Assembly: GCA_021847625.1 (NCBI GenBank)
Contig: JAJZQK010000108.1
Coordinates: forward strand, 1 to 8,565
DNA: 8,565 bases
DNA from: Chloroflexota bacterium
Lineage (GTDB): Bacteria > Chloroflexota > FW602-bin22 > JAMCYS01
Direction: 5' to 3'
Of the stretch, positions 1 through 5,743 are shown in pieces. The notes under the pieces are model-generated. The model saw nothing but the letters and a program-made list of their open reading frames with translations, was not told where the DNA came from and made no database searches. Each line of letters starts with the position of its first letter. Position 1 is the stretch's first letter. A program made the translations under genes and the position numbers.

Positions 1-1281
1 GCCGTCGACGATGTCTTCCTTCAGGCCGTCCAGGATCTCGTTGAACGTATAGCGGTCGTTCAGCACGTTGACCTGGATGCCGCGGTCAACGAGCTTGGTC
101 TCCTTCGCCGGGCAGCCGTGCTCGTCGACGACGAGGGCGCCGAAGGCGTTGTTGATGGAGCGCTTGCCCAGGTTGATCGTCGCCGCTCCCGTGTCGATGA
201 TGGAGAAGGCCGGGTTGTCGCTGACCTGGGCGCCGATCCGGCTCTTGAGGGTCAGCTTCGCCGTCTTGCTACGCCGGTTCTCGCAGATCAGGTCGCCTTC
301 GCTCGTGTGCCCGAAGACCTCGTGGGCGAGGACGCCCGCGACGCCGGGGGAGAGGATGACCGGGCACTCCGTGCCCAGGATGGAAGCGCCCTGGGCGCGG
401 TCGAGGTCGATCGCTTCTTGCGCGACTTCCTTGGCCAGGTCCTGGACTATAGTCAGGTAGTCCTTTTCCTCGGCGTTCGGCAGCTCGTAGCGGCGCAGAA
501 TCTCCAGGCCGCCCATGGCGCCGCGGATGGCGCCGAAGGCCTCTGATCCGTCCTTGGTTCGCAAGCTAATCGTGATGCCGAGACGGGGTATAATCTGATC
601 CACGCTCATGCCGTCGGTGTCGGCGTATTCTGTGTGCTCGCTCCACTTCAGGAAGAGCACTTCCACGCGATCGAGCTTAGCGCCCAGAGCCTGTCTGATA
701 ACCTGGCGTGCGCCAGCCACCAAACTGACCACCTGGTCGAGGTCGAATCGCGGGGCGGTGTCGGCGTTGATCGAGTGTGTCTCGCCCGGCACGTGCTCGA
801 CCGGAAACCACTCGTAGTTCTCTTCATCTATCTTGCGCTGGATTCGCTCGCCTGCACGCTGCGAACCGTTGATTGCTAGCTTGACGAGCTCGTGGCCCTG
901 ACTGGTGACCTCGAACTCTTTGACGATCGTCTCCCGTTCGGCCAGGTTGGCGCTCTGGAAATCGGCATCCTTGGTGGCGACCTCCGATTGCAGGCCGATG
1001 AAGAAGCGCTGGGTGCGCTTATTGCCCAGGTTATCGGCCTCCTCGCCAGAAACGGTTACCTGAGGGATGCCTCGCTCGTCGGCCCGGCAGATGATGCCGG
1101 AGCGGGAGCCCATGAACAGGGAAACAAAGTCTATCTCGCGCCCCGGAGCCTTCTCCTGGTAGCTCTCCTTGGCGCGCTGGACGATCTGGGCAAAGTCGCT
1201 CGTCAGCTGGCAATATTCGTCTCTGGCCACGGTAGGTTCTTCTGCTACCGGGCTCTGCTGCTTCTTAACCTCTTCTTCCAT
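1..1281 (-). CDS. tldD: TldD-family metalloprotease (PmbA/TldD superfamily), C-terminus cut by window edge
   Basis: An uninterrupted frame of 427 codons starts at ATG 1281 and leaves the window at base 1 without a stop. Residues 318-330 read LAHEVFGHTSEGD. H320, E321 and H325 form the HExxxH zinc motif of TldD proteins, followed by the usual ExD segment. TldD works with PmbA/TldE, which lacks this motif, as a cytosolic protease that degrades unfolded or modified peptides (for example in microcin maturation); that role is family knowledge. The start is supported by AAAGGG about 6 nt upstream. The motif lies near residue 320, later than I recall for E. coli TldD (around 260), so the N-terminal part is longer; residues 1-20 are charged and probably disordered. 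A PmbA partner is not visible; it could lie off the left edge. The small ORF at 1391-1579 lies upstream on the same strand, 109 bp away. Family call is secure; whether it is the orthologue of E. coli TldD or a paralogue is not. Confidence 0.88.
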   Translation of the reverse strand, partial: MEEEVKKQQSPVAEEPTVARDEYCQLTSDFAQIVQRAKESYQEKAPGREIDFVSLFMGSRSGIICRADERGIPQVTVSGEEADNLGNKRTQRFFIGLQSEVATKDADFQSANLAERETIVKEFEVTSQGHELVKLAINGSQRAGERIQRKIDEENYEWFPVEHVPGETHSINADTAPRFDLDQVVSLVAGARQVIRQALGAKLDRVEVLFLKWSEHTEYADTDGMSVDQIIPRLGITISLRTKDGSEAFGAIRGAMGGLEILRRYELPNAEEKDYLTIVQDLAKEVAQEAIDLDRAQGASILGTECPVILSPGVAGVLAHEVFGHTSEGDLICENRRSKTAKLTLKSRIGAQVSDNPAFSIIDTGAATINLGKRSINNAFGALVVDEHGCPAKETKLVDRGIQVNVLNDRYTFNEILDGLKEDIVDG

Positions 1282-1303
1282 GCTGCACCCTTTCTTGCCC
1301 GCC

Positions 1304-1324
1304 GTGGGCCAGGAAGCGGCCCAC
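1304..1324 (-). other. Hairpin in the leader just before tldD
   Basis: A perfect 7-bp stem (GTGGGCC at 1304-1310, GGCCCAC at 1318-1324) with a 7-nt loop lies between the small ORF and tldD, about 22 nt before the tldD start codon. In the minus-strand transcript it is not followed by a U run, so it does not look like an intrinsic terminator for that strand. The opposite strand carries CTTTTG after the stem, but no plus-strand gene ends here. It could stabilise or modulate the tldD message; this is inference from structure only. Confidence 0.35.
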
Positions 1325-1390
1325 CTTTTGCCTGCTCTCAGGCCGCGGTATGGTCACAAGCCAGCGTTACTTCTACGGGACCAAGCGAAC

Positions 1391-1579
1391 TTACTTGCGG
1401 CGGTCGCGGTGCGAAGAGGCCTTGCCCTTTTCGGGATGGCGCCTTGGCTCGGGCGTCCGCACCTGGTTCTCTTCGTCCTTAGAACTGTGCTGGCCGGTCA
1501 GGTAGCCGACGTCGTCTTGTGATTCCAACTCGACGAGCACCAGCTTCACGTCCTTCTTCTTTTCGTTCTTCTTGCTCAC
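1391..1579 (-). CDS. Small highly charged protein of unknown function (62 aa)
   Basis: Not recognised. From a GTG start at 1579 the frame encodes 62 residues beginning MSKKNEKKKDVKLVLVELES and ending HRDRRK. It is rich in Lys, Arg, Glu and Asp, has one short hydrophobic patch (VKLVLVEL), and is probably disordered apart from one strand. Codon third positions are strongly G/C (many AAG, GTG, CTC, GTC and CGC codons), as in the real genes nearby, which is the main reason to believe it. A purine-rich AAAGAGAGAGA tract serves as a possible ribosome site. An ATG 6 nt before the GTG is followed at once by GCG TGA, so it cannot be the start of this frame. A longer form starting at ATG 1642 (83 aa) is possible but has no ribosome site. 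It lies on the tldD strand, 109 bp upstream, and may share its transcript. Confidence 0.5.
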   Translation of the reverse strand: MSKKNEKKKDVKLVLVELESQDDVGYLTGQHSSKDEENQVRTPEPRRHPEKGKASSHRDRRK

Positions 1580-2089
1580 GCCATCTCTCTCTTTCGTCGC
1601 CCGGCTGCGCTCCACGAGGGAGCCTGTTCGGACCATCCGCATCGCTGTCGAGGCGCCCTTGGCTGGCTAGGGCGAGGCGCCCTCGGAGGCGATTACTCTG
1701 TTGGCGATAACCCGGCGAGACTATGCTAGATTAGTTAGGAAGATATCTAGCTTTGCTAACAATCTCTGACCCATGAAGTGCCGGGCAACACCGGTAGCGA
1801 TTCCAACTGCAGTTTCGGAGTGGCAGGCTGCGCCGACCGAAATACGGCTAGCCTGTTCCCCCTTTTGGTTGGGGAGCACGACGTGCGACCGCGGAAGCAT
1901 CGACATACATAGCGGCGCTCTTGACTTCTGTCTCGCTCGATACCAGTCAAAAGCGCCATTGCTAGTGCGGCTGTGTGATTGTGCCCCAAGTGTATACCAG
2001 CTAGCCAAATTAGACAATAGTACTTTCTTCCCATACTTGCCTGCTTGCCGATGATGTGTTAGGATTCCGGACCGGGAGGTATCCGCGGG
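1580..2089. other. Intergenic region between the small ORF/tldD unit and the MFS gene; no convincing gene
   Basis: This stretch of about 510 bp separates divergent transcription units and must hold promoters for both. It is visibly richer in A/T than the flanking genes, especially at 1690-1770 and 1900-2060. Open frames on both strands (for example plus 1773-2054 and minus 1756-2034) have mixed third-position composition, no ribosome site and no recognisable domain. A hairpin-like GTTAG...CTAAC pair flanks an AGATATCT palindrome around 1735-1761. TATGCT at 1722-1727 resembles a minus-10 box but has only TTGGCG at 15-nt spacing upstream. No tRNA or known riboswitch was recognised. Confidence 0.45.
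1649..1683. repeat. Two direct copies of an 11-bp sequence, the second in a hairpin
   Basis: CGAGGCGCCCT occurs at 1649-1659 and again at 1673-1683, a 24-bp period. The second copy is the distal part of a short hairpin (AGGGCG 1669-1674, CGCCCT 1678-1683, 3-nt loop). The pair sits upstream of the small minus-strand ORF, where an operator or leader structure could be. The motif is GC-rich and short, so chance is a real alternative. Confidence 0.35.
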
Positions 2090-3280
2090 TTGGTAGGTCC
2101 TGTGGAGCAAGCGGGCCAAGCCCAGCGGCGGGTAGGGACGCTGTCGATAGCGCTCTTCGTCGCCACCACCTTCTTCTTCTGGGCTTCCCTGTACATATAC
2201 GTGCCCATACTCCCTTCCCATGCGCAGGAGATGGGCGCTTCATTTGGCATGGTGGGGCTGATCGTCGGCGCCTATGGGGTGACGCAGTTCCTGCTGCGTA
2301 TCCCCCTGGGCGTGTTGTCCGACCACCTAGGCCGCCGCAAGCCGTTCATCTTCAGCGGCATGCTGGCCGTCGGCCTGGGCGCCCTCGGCCTGGCGCTGTC
2401 GGGCGACCCCTGGCTGCTCTTCCTCGCCCGGGCCCTGACCGGGGTGGGCGCCTCCAGTTGGGTGGCCTTTACCGTCCTCTTCTCGTCCTACTTCCCACCG
2501 GGGCGGGCCGTGCGGGCGATGAGCCTGGTAACCTTCGTCACGGGCATGGCCCAGGTGGTGTCCACCTACGCGGGGGGCCAGATAGCGGACGCGCTGGGGC
2601 CGGTGATGCCGTTCTACTTCGCCGTCGGCCTGGCCGGGCTGGGCTACGCCATGGCCGGGCGCGTGAACGAGGAGGCCAATCCGCCGGCGGATGGCCTGTC
2701 GATGCGGCGGGTCATGCGCATCATCGCCGTGCCGCTCCTGCTCACGGTGTCCGGCATCGCGGCTGTCAACCAGTACGTGATGTTCGTCACCACCTACACC
2801 TTCACGCCTCTATTCGCCGAGCAGCTGGGTGCCTCGCAGGCCGACCTCGGCCTGTTGGTGACGGCGACCCTGCTCCCCTACACCTTCGGCATGCTCACGA
2901 CCAGTTGGCTCTCCGAGCGGATGGATGACCGTCTGGTGGTAGCCTGGGGGCTGGGCCTGTCCGCCGCCGCCGTCTTCGCCACGCCCATGGTTCCCTCCTT
3001 GGCCCTCCTCATCGCGGTGCAGGCTATCTCCGGGTTCGGCCGCGGCTTGGCCTTCCCGGTCTTGATGGGCCTCAGCATCCGCGCCGTGCCCCAGCACGAA
3101 CGGGCCACGGCGATGGGGGTCTTCCAGTCGCTCTACTCCATCGGCATGTTCGGGGGGCCGATGCTCGGCGGCGCCATCGCCGACGCGTTCGGCCTGCCCA
3201 GCGTCTTCTTCTCCACCAGCGCCATCTGCCTCCTCGCCGCCCTCCTCGCGGTCGTCGTAATCCCGACGAGGAAATCCTGA
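2090..3280 (+). CDS. Major facilitator superfamily (MFS) transporter
   Basis: A 396-residue inner-membrane protein with the hydrophobic pattern of about 12 transmembrane helices in two halves. Helix 1 lies near residues 17-40. The loop after helix 2 carries MFS motif A (GVLSDHLGRRKPF, residues 74-86), and a degenerate equivalent (SWLSERMDDR) appears in the second half. The family uses ion gradients or facilitated diffusion to move small solutes. The sequence resembles the drug/sugar efflux-type MFS proteins often annotated as multidrug transporters, but the substrate cannot be read from it. The start is TTG 2090, preceded by GGGAGGT at 2074-2080; the 10-nt spacing is long. GTG 2102 in the same frame is the alternative and has a poorer site. 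The gene is convergent with PHP and GxxExxY on the minus strand, and its stop lies 5 nt from the inverted-repeat-bounded segment starting at 3286. Confidence 0.92.
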   Translation: MVGPVEQAGQAQRRVGTLSIALFVATTFFFWASLYIYVPILPSHAQEMGASFGMVGLIVGAYGVTQFLLRIPLGVLSDHLGRRKPFIFSGMLAVGLGALGLALSGDPWLLFLARALTGVGASSWVAFTVLFSSYFPPGRAVRAMSLVTFVTGMAQVVSTYAGGQIADALGPVMPFYFAVGLAGLGYAMAGRVNEEANPPADGLSMRRVMRIIAVPLLLTVSGIAAVNQYVMFVTTYTFTPLFAEQLGASQADLGLLVTATLLPYTFGMLTTSWLSERMDDRLVVAWGLGLSAAAVFATPMVPSLALLIAVQAISGFGRGLAFPVLMGLSIRAVPQHERATAMGVFQSLYSIGMFGGPMLGGAIADAFGLPSVFFSTSAICLLAALLAVVVIPTRKS

Positions 3281-3285
3281 AGAGC

Positions 3286-3316
3286 GGCCGGAATCTAACC
3301 GCAGAAAACGCAGAGG
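3286..3316 (+). repeat. Left inverted arm of the GxxExxY segment
   Basis: This 31-nt arm begins GGCCGGAATCTAACCGC and ends ACGCAGAGG. Its ACCGC...CAGAGG part is the same half-unit found in the palindromic repeats at 3355-3421, 8162-8228 and 8255-8313. It pairs with the arm at 3859-3887. Confidence 0.6.
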
Positions 3317-3327
3317 CTTTCAGATAA

Positions 3328-3449
3328 CAGGACTTGCACGGTGGACGGGTTACTACCGCGGAGACCACGGAGGAGACGGAAGGAGTCGGGCATTCTCCCT
3401 ATCCTCTGCGTCCTCTGCGGTTGGTCCGACTTCCACCGCGTTACTACGG
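3328..3449. repeat. Palindromic dispersed repeat, copy A
   Basis: This copy opens with CAGGACTTGCACGGTGG and contains an imperfect palindrome whose arms (3355-3374 and 3402-3421) match at 15 of 20 positions, around a centre containing GGGCATTCTCCCT. It ends in ACCGCGTTACTACGG (3435-3449), a degenerate inverse of its left end. Over 3328-3427 it matches copy D (8135-8234) without gaps at about 82 of 100 bases by eye. Its right end is 2 nt from the stop codon of the GxxExxY gene. It could fold as a long RNA hairpin in either transcript. Confidence 0.75.
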
Positions 3450-3451
3450 CG

Positions 3452-3847
3452 TTAGCCTTCGGGAAGGCCCAGAACGAGGCGGCGGATGCCCTCCTTCAGC
3501 ATCCGCGTATTGAAGTTGATGAGTAAGCCAACTCGGCAGCCGGAGAGATTGAGATACGACAACAGCTGGGCTTGATAGATGGGCGCCAGCGCATCGACGG
3601 CTTTGATTTCGACGATGACGAGGCCTTCCACGAGGAGGTCCACTCGATAGCCGCATTCCAGGCGTATTGCGTGGTAGACGACGGGCAATGCCTTCTGCTG
3701 CTCGACCCGCAGACCCCTTTGACGGAGCTCATGCGTTAGGCAAGCCTCGTAGGTTGATTCGAGAAGCCCAGGGCCAAGTTCACGATGGACTTCTATTGCC
3801 GCGCCGATGATGGCTTCGGTCAGTTGGTTCAGCGAGCGATTCTTCAC
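3452..3847 (-). CDS. GxxExxY protein, PD-(D/E)XK nuclease-like (PDDEXK_3 type)
   Basis: The family signature GLLESTY gives G..E..Y in the N-terminal third, after the typical [15 protein letters not shown] helix. Downstream, the [14 protein letters not shown] stretch carries the D...ExK arrangement of the PD-(D/E)XK fold, and AQLLSYL supplies a QxxxY like that of RecB/Cas4-type nucleases. All the residues expected of an active enzyme appear present, but DNA cleavage by this family is inferred from the fold; the role is unknown. Starting at GTG 3847 gives 131 residues, close to usual family length. The frame stays open to GTG 3901, which would add 18 residues encoded by the end of the PHP gene and by a repeat arm (TAEDTEG) and overlap the PHP stop by 11 nt. 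I prefer 3847. The gene follows PHP on the same strand and is enclosed by inverted repeat arms. Confidence 0.85.
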   Translation of the reverse strand: MKNRSLNQLTEAIIGAAIEVHRELGPGLLESTYEACLTHELRQRGLRVEQQKALPVVYHAIRLECGYRVDLLVEGLVIVEIKAVDALAPIYQAQLLSYLNLSGCRVGLLINFNTRMLKEGIRRLVLGLPEG

Positions 3848-3858
3848 TATCTTTGCGC

Positions 3859-3887
3859 CCTCTGTGTCCTCCGCGGTGAATCCGGCC
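3859..3887 (-). repeat. Right inverted arm of the GxxExxY segment
   Basis: Read on the minus strand the arm begins GGCCGGATTCACCGC and ends ACACAGAGG, matching the arm at 3286-3316. It lies just before the GxxExxY gene. Its purine-rich end (CAGAGGG) is about 11-15 nt from GTG 3847 and could act as the ribosome site, so the repeat may supply translation signals to the gene. Confidence 0.6.
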
Positions 3888-3890
3888 ACG

Positions 3891-4565
3891 CTACTCGTCA
3901 CTCGTCCTGAAGCGGCGGCGGAGTTTGTGCCAGCGGGTGGCGAGGTGGGCGAGGGGGGTGGTCAGGCGGCCCACGGCTCGGCCTTGCTCGAGGCTGGAGA
4001 GGAACTCGGCGGCGTTGGCGAAGGGAGGGATCTCCACCCAGGCCTGGCCGATCTCTCGGGGCAGATGGGCGTCGCTGCCGGCGCCCCGGCGCAGGCCGTA
4101 CCTCTGGCACAGTAGCTCTGCCCTCCGGTTGTCGAGGGGCAGGGTGGTGCGGGAGTTGACGACCTCGACGGCATCGATACTGTCGATGAGCCGGTAGAGG
4201 GCCTCTTTGCGCAGGTGCGAGGGGCGCACGCGGTCGAAAGGATGAGGGATGTACACGAGGCCACCCTGGGCCTTGATGCGCTCCACGGTCTCCTCGGGGG
4301 AGAGGCGCGCGGGTATCTCCTCGCTCAGGAAGAGGCCTATTATCTCCCCCTCGCTCGTACGAATCTCCTCGCCCACGATCACGGTGAAGGGCGCGACCTC
4401 CTTCATCTGCAAGGCGCCTTCGAGGCGGTTGTGGTCGGTGACGGCAATGCCGTCCAGCCCCCGGCGCCGAACCGCGGCGACGATGTCCGCGAACTTGGCC
4501 CCCGAGTCGGCCGAGTAATGGGTGTGCGTGTGCAGATCGAATCGCAGCGTGGTTTCTTCAGTCAC
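3891..4565 (-). CDS. PHP-domain metal-dependent phosphoesterase
   Basis: A 224-residue protein of the PHP superfamily, related to DNA polymerase III alpha-type PHP domains and YciV/RNase AM-like phosphoesterases. Metal-binding motifs appear in order: HTH at 12-14 (within DLHTHTHYS), TDHN at 43-46, GEEI at 65-68, HPFD at 108-111 and GSDAH at 163-167. This matches the HxH, DH, E, H, DxH ligand set for a di- or trimetal centre that hydrolyses phosphoester bonds. The substrate cannot be told; a nucleotide or oligonucleotide is typical. The PHP domain fills nearly the whole protein; the last 20 residues are basic ([10 protein letters not shown]). The start is GTG 4565, with GAGGGG about 11 nt upstream, served by an extended minus-10 promoter at 4602-4610. 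GxxExxY follows on the same strand, but it is probably a later insertion rather than a functional partner. Confidence 0.88.
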   Translation of the reverse strand: MTEETTLRFDLHTHTHYSADSGAKFADIVAAVRRRGLDGIAVTDHNRLEGALQMKEVAPFTVIVGEEIRTSEGEIIGLFLSEEIPARLSPEETVERIKAQGGLVYIPHPFDRVRPSHLRKEALYRLIDSIDAVEVVNSRTTLPLDNRRAELLCQRYGLRRGAGSDAHLPREIGQAWVEIPPFANAAEFLSSLEQGRAVGRLTTPLAHLATRWHKLRRRFRTSDE

Positions 4566-4601
4566 CTTACTGGCTGCCCCTCAACAGTACTGATGCCACA
4601 A

Positions 4602-4610
4602 AGTATAGCA
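4602..4610 (-). promoter_or_regulatory. Extended minus-10 promoter for the PHP gene
   Basis: On the minus strand the sequence reads TGCTATACT, an extended minus-10 element (TGnTATAAT type, 5 of 6 in the hexamer). Its hexamer ends 37 nt before the GTG start, leaving a leader of about 30 nt that contains the GAGGGG ribosome site. No good minus-35 hexamer is seen at 17 nt, as is common for extended minus-10 promoters. Confidence 0.5.
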
Positions 4611-4816
4611 CGGGCCATGGGAGGCAGATAGCCGCTCATCCGTGGCCAGGTTGACCGCCCGCTAGCAGCGCCTCACATAGCTTACCACACTCTGCCTGCC
4701 GTCTATTCCCGATCCCGCGCCCCCAGCCGGCGTCACGGAGAGATACGTGTAGGCACATGGCAACCAGGCTCCTCGGTTCCCGCCCACGCCTCGCCTGCTT
4801 TGAATTGGCGCTTGTC

Positions 4817-4845
4817 TTGACAATGCCCCTGGCGGTGGGTATGCT
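4817..4845 (+). promoter_or_regulatory. Sigma-70-type promoter for the LysE-family gene
   Basis: A perfect minus-35 TTGACA (4817-4822) is followed after exactly 17 nt by TATGCT (4840-4845), 4 of 6 to consensus. The predicted transcription start is near 4852, and the gene's ATG is at 4886 after AAAGG (4872-4876). This arrangement decides between two possible starts for the gene: the upstream ATG at 4757 would not be on the transcript. Confidence 0.6.
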
Positions 4846-4885
4846 GGGGGCCATCACCGCGGGGGTCAAACAAAGGTTAACGACG

Positions 4886-5527
4886 ATGGATCTGGCGCTC
4901 ATATTTGCGACTTCTTTTCTGGTCGGCTTGTCGGGTGCGATAATGCCCGGGCCGCTGTTGACGGTGACAATCGACGAGTCGGTTCGCCGGGGCTTCCGCG
5001 CCGGGCCGTTGCTGGTTCTCGGCCACGGCATCGCGGAGATACTGGTGGTGGTCGGCCTGACGCTGGGACTCAGCCAACTGGTGCAGGCCGGAATAGTCAA
5101 GGGCACCATCGGCCTGGTCGGCGGGCTCGTCCTGCTGTGGATGGCCTACGGCATGGGGCAGCGGGCCTGGCAGAGCAAGGTGTCGCTGAGCACCACCAGT
5201 ACCGGCGTCGCCCACGGGCCGGGGCCGGTGCCGGCGGGGGTGCTCGTCAGCGTTTCCAACCCTTACTGGTTGCTTTGGTGGGCCACGATTGGCGCTGCTT
5301 ACGTGGCTTCGGCCATGCAATGGGGTGCCACGGGGCTCGCCGTCTTCTTCGTGGGGCACATTCTCTCCGACCTCGCCTGGCTAAGCCTCGTGGCGGGCCT
5401 CATCGTGACAGGCCGCCGCGTCCTCAACGACACCATCTACCGGGGCCTGATCTTCGTTTGCGCGCTCTTCCTCGTCGGCCTGGGATTCTACTTCGTGGTC
5501 TCGGGCGTGGGGTTCCTCCGCGGTTAG
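4886..5527 (+). CDS. LysE/RhtB-family amino-acid exporter
   Basis: A 213-residue inner-membrane protein with about six hydrophobic segments. Near the N-terminus it carries the LysE-type loop (GAIMPGPLLTVTI, residues 17-29), then GH at 46-47, a conserved SVSNPYWLLWW segment (122-132) before the second half, and GHILSDLAW (157-165). The family exports amino acids such as lysine, arginine, threonine or homoserine lactones by proton exchange; the substrate here cannot be told. ATG 4886 is chosen because it follows AAAGG at a 9-nt spacing, lies just after a well-spaced TTGACA/TATGCT promoter, and gives the usual family length. An in-frame ATG at 4757 would add 43 residues not expected for the family. 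It is divergent from PHP. dnaX follows 216 bp later with its own promoter, so the two are probably separate units. Confidence 0.88.
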   Translation: MDLALIFATSFLVGLSGAIMPGPLLTVTIDESVRRGFRAGPLLVLGHGIAEILVVVGLTLGLSQLVQAGIVKGTIGLVGGLVLLWMAYGMGQRAWQSKVSLSTTSTGVAHGPGPVPAGVLVSVSNPYWLLWWATIGAAYVASAMQWGATGLAVFFVGHILSDLAWLSLVAGLIVTGRRVLNDTIYRGLIFVCALFLVGLGFYFVVSGVGFLRG

Positions 5528-5685
5528 GGTCGCCCGCCACGGTAGTACGGTTTGCGAGGGGGTTCGTGGCGGCTGGCTTCGGCGGGTGGGCAGACCGCGA
5601 TACGGGCCGGTCGTCCCTCGGGGCGCGTATCAGCCAAGCCGGCTTGACTATGCTAGAGAGTATGGTTAGTGGGCCGCGAGGAGGG

Positions 5686-5712
5686 TTGCCGGGCGGGGCG
5701 GTATGATATAAT
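5686..5712 (+). promoter_or_regulatory. Promoter of dnaX-ybaB
   Basis: A consensus TATAAT (5707-5712) has TTGCCG (5686-5691) 15 nt upstream as a weak minus-35. The minus-10 overlaps the in-frame ATG at 5711, so that codon would lie upstream of the transcription start expected near 5719. This favours the downstream GTG at 5744 as the true dnaX start. A perfect 12-bp palindrome, CAAGCCGGCTTG (5635-5646), lies further upstream and could be an operator. Confidence 0.5.
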
Positions 5713-5734
5713 GGAGACCAGGTTAGACGACGAT

Positions 5735-5739
5735 GGAGG
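5735..5739 (+). promoter_or_regulatory. Ribosome binding site that sets the dnaX start
   Basis: GGAGG followed by GG lies 4 nt before GTG 5744. No comparable purine tract precedes ATG 5711, where the upstream bases are TATGATATA, or the GTG at 5669. Confidence 0.6.
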
Positions 5740-5743
5740 GGTA

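Larger units (their letters stand above)
3286..3887 (-). mobile_element. Candidate inverted-repeat-bounded cassette carrying the GxxExxY gene
   Basis: The left end (3286-3316, plus) and right end (3859-3887, read on minus) align as inverted repeats. Both begin GGCCGGAWTC, share ACCGC, and end in CAGAGG; about 24 of 29 positions match with one 2-nt gap. Inside lie the GxxExxY gene (minus) and a full copy of the dispersed palindromic repeat (3328-3449). The segment fills the gap between two convergent genes, starting 5 nt after the MFS stop and ending 3 nt before the PHP stop. No target-site duplication was found and there is no transposase. It could be a mobile or formerly mobile unit, or a gene trapped between two independent copies of the repeat. 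Strand is given as that of the gene. Confidence 0.45.
4566..4885. other. Divergent intergenic region between PHP and LysE genes
   Basis: This stretch holds the PHP promoter on the minus strand and a strong plus-strand promoter for the LysE gene, each annotated separately. Between them (about 4611-4816) I see no convincing gene, RNA or repeat. A plus-strand frame upstream of the LysE start is open from ATG 4757, but it lies largely upstream of the predicted transcription start. Confidence 0.5.

Noticed and set aside
68..1522. Several open plus-strand frames across 68-1522 (up to about 196 codons)
   Set aside because: They lie opposite the continuous TldD reading frame, which carries the HExxxH motif, and have no domains or ribosome sites; they are antisense shadows in GC-rich DNA.
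1773..2054. A 93-codon plus-strand frame with several cysteines
   Set aside because: No ribosome site, mixed third-position composition and no recognised homology; it lies in the divergent intergenic region and is probably chance.
1721..2221. A 166-codon minus-strand frame before and into the MFS gene
   Set aside because: Its first part is antisense to the MFS N-terminus, the rest lacks codon bias and no domain is recognised.
3286..3887. Target-site duplication around the GxxExxY segment
   Set aside because: Flanks AGAGC and ACGCT share no direct repeat, so transposition by a classical mechanism is not shown.
1719..5657. Shared 12-mer GACTATGCTAGA at 1719-1730 and 5646-5657, both in intergenic regions
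   Set aside because: A few 12-base matches are expected by chance in a window this size; neither site has a well-spaced minus-35 box.
5528..5700. Possible SRP RNA (ffs) upstream of dnaX, as in some bacteria
   Set aside because: I looked for the GGAA tetraloop and AGCAGCC-type conserved helix and did not find them; a covariance search would settle it.
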